Shown piece after piece: positions 60,169 to 64,000 of a DNA stretch of 64,000 nucleotides (positions within the stretch are counted from its first letter, which is position 1; each line of letters starts with the position of its first letter). Below the pieces are notes generated by a model. The model was not told where the DNA came from, did no database searches, and saw nothing but the letters and a program-made list of their open reading frames with translations. The position numbers and the translations under genes are program-made. This DNA is from Promicromonospora umidemergens. GTDB lineage: Bacteria > Actinomycetota > Actinomycetes > Actinomycetales > Cellulomonadaceae. The stretch is taken from positions 120,780-184,779 of the forward strand of contig NZ_JAMTCT010000012.1 of NCBI RefSeq assembly GCF_024171995.1, in the 5' to 3' direction.

Positions 60169-61260
60169 TGCGTTCGGGGGGCTGCTCGCCGTGCATGCGC
60201 ATCCTGACGACGAGACCTTGGCCACCGGGGGGCTGCTCGCCACCTTCGCCGCGGCCGGTCGGCCGGTCTGCGTCGTCACCTGCACGCGCGGAGAACGTGG
60301 CGAGGTCATCGCCCTTCCGGGCACGACGTCGGAGGGGCTGGCCGGCCTCGAGGGCGACCGGCCGGCGCTGGGCGCCTACCGGGAGACCGAGCTGGCGGGG
60401 GCGCTGACTCGACTGGCCGGCGGCGTCGCCGATGCGGTCGAGCACGCGTTCCTCGACACTCTCCCGCTGTCGGACCCTCAGGTCAGCATGGTGACCCATA
60501 CGTCTGGCACGTCGGGTGAAGTGCGGTACGAGGACTCGGGGATGGCCTGGGTGGCGCCGGGTGTTGCCGGCCCCGCCCCGGACTCCCCGCCGACGGCGTT
60601 CGCCCGGGTGCCGCTCGACGAGTCCGCCGGCCGGCTCGCTGGGCTGGTCCGCGCGCGGCGCCCGGTCGTCGTCGCCACCTACGAGCCCGGTGGCGGCTAC
60701 GGGCACCCGGACCACGTGCGCGCGCACCAGGTGACGGTCCGTGCGCTCGAGCTCGCGGCGGACCCGGCCTGGCGGCCGACGGCGGAGGCGTGCCGGCGGG
60801 GGAGGGCGAGCCGGGCGCCGCCGTCGGACGGTGGGACGAGCCATGGGCCGGTGCCGAGCTGTGGCAGGCCGTCGTCCCGGCCGCGGAGCTGCGCGAGGCG
60901 CGGGCGAGGCTCTCCGCGATACCGGAGGCACGTGCGCTCGCCGCGGCCGAGAACCTGACGTTCGCAGCCCCGGAGCGAGGCCTGACCATGCGGTCGGCAG
61001 AACGTCAGGAGATCGGCAGCTCGGGCTACCGATCTCCTGACGAACTACCGATCACACGCTCCGGCCAGGTGGTCCGGGTGCGGACCGGGGGCGTGGTCGG
61101 GCGGGTGGTGGGGGCGTTGCGGGCTCATGCGACGCAGGTGCAGCACGCGACCGAGCTCGCGCGTCCCGATGGGGCGGTCGCCGGGTGGTACGCGCTGTCC
61201 AACGATGTGCTGGCTCCGATCCTCACCGTCGAGACCTACCTCGCCGTAGAGGTCGGATAG
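60131..61260 (+). pseudogene. mshB: mshB (mycothiol deacetylase) with apparent frameshift
   Basis: PIG-L-family zinc deacetylase that removes acetate from GlcNAc-inositol in mycothiol synthesis. The first frame (60131 to about 60800) carries the metal motif AVHAHPDDE, TCTRGERGEV, YEDSGMAW and YGHPDHVRAH. The rest of the protein (WDEPWAGAELWQAVVPAAEL through ALRAHATQV and WYALSN) lies in another frame from about 60800 to 61260. One extra base near the G5 run 60798-60802 would restore a single protein of about 376 aa. A 21-codon palindromic element also sits in the second part. No ribosome site is visible before the ATG. Sequencing error or true mutation cannot be told apart here. Confidence 0.82.
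60992..61054. repeat. Dispersed palindromic element, copy B (inside mshB)
   Basis: A 63-bp near-perfect palindrome, with arms reading TCGG-C/T-AG-AA/TT-CGTCAGGAGATCGG. It aligns without gaps to 7820-7882. Being 63 bp long it adds exactly 21 codons, read as SAERQEIGSSGYRSPDELPI, between FAAPERGLTM and the conserved C-terminal part of MshB. Confidence 0.82.
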
Positions 61261-61298
61261 GAGCAGAACGGCTGGAGCGGGCGGGGACCGGTGCGGGG

Positions 61299-61868
61299 TC
61301 AGCGCTCCTGGAGGGCGTCCAGGCCGATCGACATCGCGGCCACGAGCCGACGGTCGAGCCGCGGGTCCTGGATGTTCACGACGTACCGGTCGCGAAGACC
61401 CCACTTCTTCTCCACGGAGAAGGCCGGCTGGCCGTCGATCAGGAAGTCGAAGTGGTACGGCAGCCAGGCTGCCTCGACGAGCCGGCGGAGGATGGCGACC
61501 GTCATGTTGCGCTCGGCCCCGGTGGCCGTGCCCAGCTCCGGCTGCTCCACGTGCCAGGTGCTGCGCAGCAGCGACTTGGCGAAGTCCTTGCGGAACGAGC
61601 CGATCGGGCTGCCGCCCGCGTCGACGACGTCGTAGGTGGCGCCAAGGTCCATCACCTGACGAGCCTTGAACCCGAGGACGGGCTCCTGCTTGGTGTCGTC
61701 GGTGTAGAGCGTGACCTGTTCGCGGAAGGCCATCCGCTTCTGCTGAGCAAACGCGTAGAGCTCGCCCTCGGAGCCGTCCGGCTGCGCGCCGCGGACCTCG
61801 TACTGGTTGACCATCAAGCGGATGCGCTGTCGAACGATGAGCTGCGTCTGTGCCTGGAGGGTATTCAC
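61299..61868 (-). CDS. LURP-one/YxjI-like (Tubby-C-like) protein
   Basis: 189-aa protein resembling the LOR/scramblase-related family: VRQRIRLMVNQYEVRG, then LYAFAQQKRMAFREQVTLYTDD, GFKARQVMDLGATYDVVDAGG and IGSFRKDFAKSLLRSTW. The fold is a beta barrel around a central helix; a membrane or lipid role is suggested for relatives but not established. I chose GTG 61868 because family proteins begin just before the first strand; its ribosome site is poor. Convergent with mshB. Confidence 0.8.
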   Translation of the reverse strand: MNTLQAQTQLIVRQRIRLMVNQYEVRGAQPDGSEGELYAFAQQKRMAFREQVTLYTDDTKQEPVLGFKARQVMDLGATYDVVDAGGSPIGSFRKDFAKSLLRSTWHVEQPELGTATGAERNMTVAILRRLVEAAWLPYHFDFLIDGQPAFSVEKKWGLRDRYVVNIQDPRLDRRLVAAMSIGLDALQER

Positions 61869-61926
61869 CCGCCGGAGTGTTGCACATTCGCAGTCTCCTC
61901 CCAGGTGAATGCTGGACAATGGCTGG

Positions 61927-62325
61927 GTGAACTCACCCGGACGACACCTCGGACGAACGATCGTGCGCACCTTGCTGGCCGTGCTGCTCGGCGTGGTCAT
62001 GGGCGGACTCGGGACAGTGGTGCACCGGTTCGGCGACGATTCCTGGTACCTCGGCCTGCTCCTCGCGCTGGCTCTGACGGCTGCGGCGGGTGTGCTCGCG
62101 CGTGCCTGGGCCGGCTACGGCACGCTGCTCGGATTCGGTGTGGGCTGGGTCGCCATGGTGCAGGCCTTGTCGCTGCCGGGGTCCGGTGGCGACGTCGTGG
62201 TCCCGGCAGGTGTGCTGGGCATGGTCTGGTCGTACGTGGGGGTGGCGGTCGTGGCAGTCGTCGCGTTTCTGCCGCGGTCATGGTTCGCAGAGGTCCCAGC
62301 ACGCCGACATCGGCCTGCTGCCTGA
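61927..62325 (+). CDS. Small four-TM membrane protein (possibly DUF6113)
   Basis: 132-aa integral membrane protein with four predicted spans, beginning TIVRTLLAVLLGVVMGGLGT and ending VGVAVVAVVAFLPRSWF. A small membrane protein of this kind is often found near mshB in Micrococcales, where I recall it as DUF6113; that name is from memory. GACAAT lies six bases before GTG 61927, suggesting a leaderless start; an ATG at 61909 is the alternative. Divergent from the LURP-one-like gene. Confidence 0.75.
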   Translation: MNSPGRHLGRTIVRTLLAVLLGVVMGGLGTVVHRFGDDSWYLGLLLALALTAAAGVLARAWAGYGTLLGFGVGWVAMVQALSLPGSGGDVVVPAGVLGMVWSYVGVAVVAVVAFLPRSWFAEVPARRHRPAA

Positions 62326-62537
62326 GGTCTGCGGTCCTTCGCAGACTGGTTCAGGATGGGGTGAAGGATTGATACACAACCTCCACCTCGGGGCGCCCGA
62401 TACGCGGCCTTGGGCATGATTCCGGCTGGATAGGATGCCCGGCAGGGCCGCCGCGTCCGGCGGAATCGCCGCAGGTCAGGTACGCCCTTGGGGGACGCGG
62501 AGAGCCCGCGTCTCGGGTAGTTGCACGGAGCGTGCCG

Positions 62538-64000
62538 ATGGGTCAGCCGACCGAGCGTGACGAACCGCTCGAGCCGACGTCAGACGAGAACGCCGGGGCA
62601 CGACCTGCCCCGGTAACACCTCCCCGCTTGTCCCAGTCACGCCCTGGCAGCGTGCCGAGACAGGTGGCGAAGCCCCCGATGCGGCCGACGGACCCCGGGG
62701 CAGCGCAATCTTCAGTACCGGCCGGTCACCCGACCGCTCAGCCGGCCCCCAGATCCCCAGAGAAGGCCCAGCCAGTGACCCCTTCGGAGCAGTCCGAGGC
62801 CCCCCAGGCCCCGCGCCCGCCCGTCGTGCCGCCCGCAGCAGCGCCCGCGGCAGCCGAGAGCGCCCCCAGGAGCACGGGAGCGGGCGCCGGAGTGCCGGAC
62901 GGCACTCCGAGCAAGCCCGAGCCGTCGACCCCGCCAGTGCCAACGACCAAGCCTGAGCCCCCGAAGAGCGCGACCGGTCCGGACAAGGACGGTCCCGACC
63001 CGGTTGAGGTGCTGCAGACCGTCGTGGAGAAGCTCGCGACGCCCTCGGCCAAGGCACCAACGGCGCCGAGGAACGGTTACACGCCGCGCGTCTTCGCGTT
63101 CGACCGTCCGCCAAAGACCGCACCCGCGGCAAAGAGCGCCGAGAGCCCGAGCGCGGGGCCGCAGAGCCCTGCGACGCCGGCCGCGCCACCGGCCGCCTCG
63201 CCGGCGCCGGCGTCGGCGCCGGTCACCCCCAAGGTAGACCGGCCGGTCCCTGCGACGGGCCAGAGCACCTCCCCCGAGCAGGTGGCGCCACCGGCCACGG
63301 CACGATCGGCGTCGAACGCGCCTGCACCCGCAGCGACGACACCCAGCCCTTCGACGCCCGCAGCGGCGCCGTCCAGCCCCTCGACGCCCGCAGCCGGTGC
63401 GGCAGGAGCGGCCGCGGTAGGAGCAGGTGCGGCGGCCGCCGCAGGTGCGGTAGCTGCTACGGCAGCCCAGGCTCCCGCTGTCCCTGGTTCCGCGCCTACT
63501 GGCCCTGCCCCTGCGAGCGGGCCTGCCCCTGCGAGCGGCCCCAGCCGCGCAGGCTCTGCGCCTGCGAGCGGGCCTGCCCCCGCGGGCTCTGCGCCCGTTG
63601 GGTCCGCGTCCGCAGATTCTGTGGGTGCCGCAGGCCCAGGTCCTGTGCCCGTTGGTCCCGCTGCTTCCGCTGCTCCCGCGGCCTCAGGCCCTGCGCCCGT
63701 TGCTCCCGCAGCTCCGGCGCCTGTCAGCTCTGCGCCTGTCGGCCCTCCGCCCGCTGGTCGTGCGCCTGCCGGCCCTCCGGCCGTGGCAGCCTCGTCCGCC
63801 GGTCCCGCCGCCTCGAACACTGGCTCGTCCGACGGCGCGGCGCGCCCGACCGCTCCGGACACCGCACCCGGCTCCGTAGGCCCGGCCGGGGCGGCGTCGA
63901 GTACGGCACCCGAGAGGCCTGCACCCGAGAGGCCTGCACCCGAGAGGCCTGCACCCGAGAGGCCTGCACCCGAGAGGCCTGCACCCGAGAGGCCTGCACC
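62538..64000 (+). CDS. Pro/Ala-rich protein with APERP repeats (C-terminus beyond window)
   Basis: Open frame running off the right edge (487 codons visible). It begins [20 protein letters not shown] and is dominated by Pro, Ala, Ser and Gly, broken by short ordered-looking stretches such as [20 protein letters not shown] and [16 protein letters not shown]. It ends here in at least six tandem APERP repeats. GGAG lies seven bases before the ATG, and TAGGAT at 62431-62436 is a possible -10. No signal peptide or membrane span is visible so far. It may be the disordered N-terminal arm of an envelope or LCP-type protein whose functional domain lies beyond the window; function unknown. Confidence 0.7.
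   Translation, partial: MGQPTERDEPLEPTSDENAGARPAPVTPPRLSQSRPGSVPRQVAKPPMRPTDPGAAQSSVPAGHPTAQPAPRSPEKAQPVTPSEQSEAPQAPRPPVVPPAAAPAAAESAPRSTGAGAGVPDGTPSKPEPSTPPVPTTKPEPPKSATGPDKDGPDPVEVLQTVVEKLATPSAKAPTAPRNGYTPRVFAFDRPPKTAPAAKSAESPSAGPQSPATPAAPPAASPAPASAPVTPKVDRPVPATGQSTSPEQVAPPATARSASNAPAPAATTPSPSTPAAAPSSPSTPAAGAAGAAAVGAGAAAAAGAVAATAAQAPAVPGSAPTGPAPASGPAPASGPSRAGSAPASGPAPAGSAPVGSASADSVGAAGPGPVPVGPAASAAPAASGPAPVAPAAPAPVSSAPVGPPPAGRAPAGPPAVAASSAGPAASNTGSSDGAARPTAPDTAPGSVGPAGAASSTAPERPAPERPAPERPAPERPAPERPAPERPA
63906..64000 (+). repeat. 15-bp tandem repeat encoding APERP
   Basis: GCACCCGAGAGGCCT repeats six times with no change from 63906 to 63995, and a seventh copy begins at the window edge. 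Perfect identity at the DNA level, including third codon positions, shows recent expansion or active homogenisation. Confidence 0.95.

Noticed and set aside
58108..60324. 738-residue reverse-strand open frame opposite typA
   Set aside because: It is a shadow of the TypA coding frame; the forward protein is highly conserved and complete.
61045..61887. 280-residue reverse frame beginning with a good ribosome site before ATG 61887
   Set aside because: GGAGGAG lies well placed for that ATG, but the protein is Arg/Pro/His-rich with no family features, overlaps mshB and shadows the LURP-one-like gene.
63077..63862. 261-residue reverse-strand Ala/Gly-rich frame
   Set aside because: It is the complement of the Pro/Ala-rich forward frame, which has a ribosome site and stays open to the window edge.

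Overview
The window is about 64 kb of very GC-rich DNA with many GTG starts. Mycothiol biosynthesis (mshB), the GlgE alpha-glucan pathway, class Ib ribonucleotide reductase and DivIVA-type polar-growth genes place it in the Actinomycetota. The plant-polysaccharide sugar locus and general gene style fit Micrococcales close to Cellulomonadaceae/Promicromonosporaceae; the genus is an inference. I see no rRNA, tRNA, insertion sequence, prophage or CRISPR array, so this looks like chromosomal core with a few accessory touches.

Layout. 1-7.8 kb: a sugar locus with a LacI-type repressor (cut by the window edge), two LacI-like operators, a CUT1 ABC transporter without its own ATPase, a GH31 alpha-xylosidase and a GH1 beta-glucosidase, best read as import and breakdown of xyloglucan-type oligosaccharides. 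7.9-9.4 kb: a class C serine hydrolase. 9.6-13.8 kb: the nrdHIEF operon behind two NrdR boxes. 13.8-16.3 kb: an NmrA-like oxidoreductase and a VOC protein divergent from a WYL regulator. 16.4-19.5 kb: a two-component system and a PAP2 phosphatase. 19.4-23.2 kb: a phosphoribosyltransferase, an FKBP lipoprotein, a small zinc-ribbon-like protein and two alpha/beta hydrolases. 23.3-29.7 kb: an envelope block with a DivIVA-like coiled-coil protein, a two-TM protein with a proline-rich tail, two paralogous lipoproteins and a thioredoxin/TPR protein. 29.8-40.3 kb: glgE-treS-mak-glgB divergent from glgP, linking trehalose, maltose-1-phosphate and branched alpha-glucan. 40.3-44.3 kb: an odd 31-bp-periodic repeat field, two ferredoxins, dapC and gltA. 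44.4-52.2 kb: two giant FtsX-type permeases with two ABC ATPases. 52.5-57.9 kb: a peptide ABC transporter with a fused DppD-DppF ATPase. 58.2-64 kb: typA, a frameshifted mshB, a LURP-one-like protein, a small membrane protein and the start of a Pro/Ala-rich protein.

The most unusual content is non-coding. (1) A field of about ten degenerate 31-bp units in two converging blocks lies between glgP and a ferredoxin gene. (2) A 63-bp palindromic element occurs twice, once between genes and once in frame inside mshB. (3) Several near-perfect hairpins with arms of 16-35 bp have unrelated sequences; one has the mshB start codon as the first base of its loop. (4) At least ten genes have a TANNNT-like -10 box 6-8 nt before the start codon, which suggests widespread leaderless transcription. 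The two-component kinase also carries an apparent C-terminal transmembrane segment plus extracytoplasmic domain.
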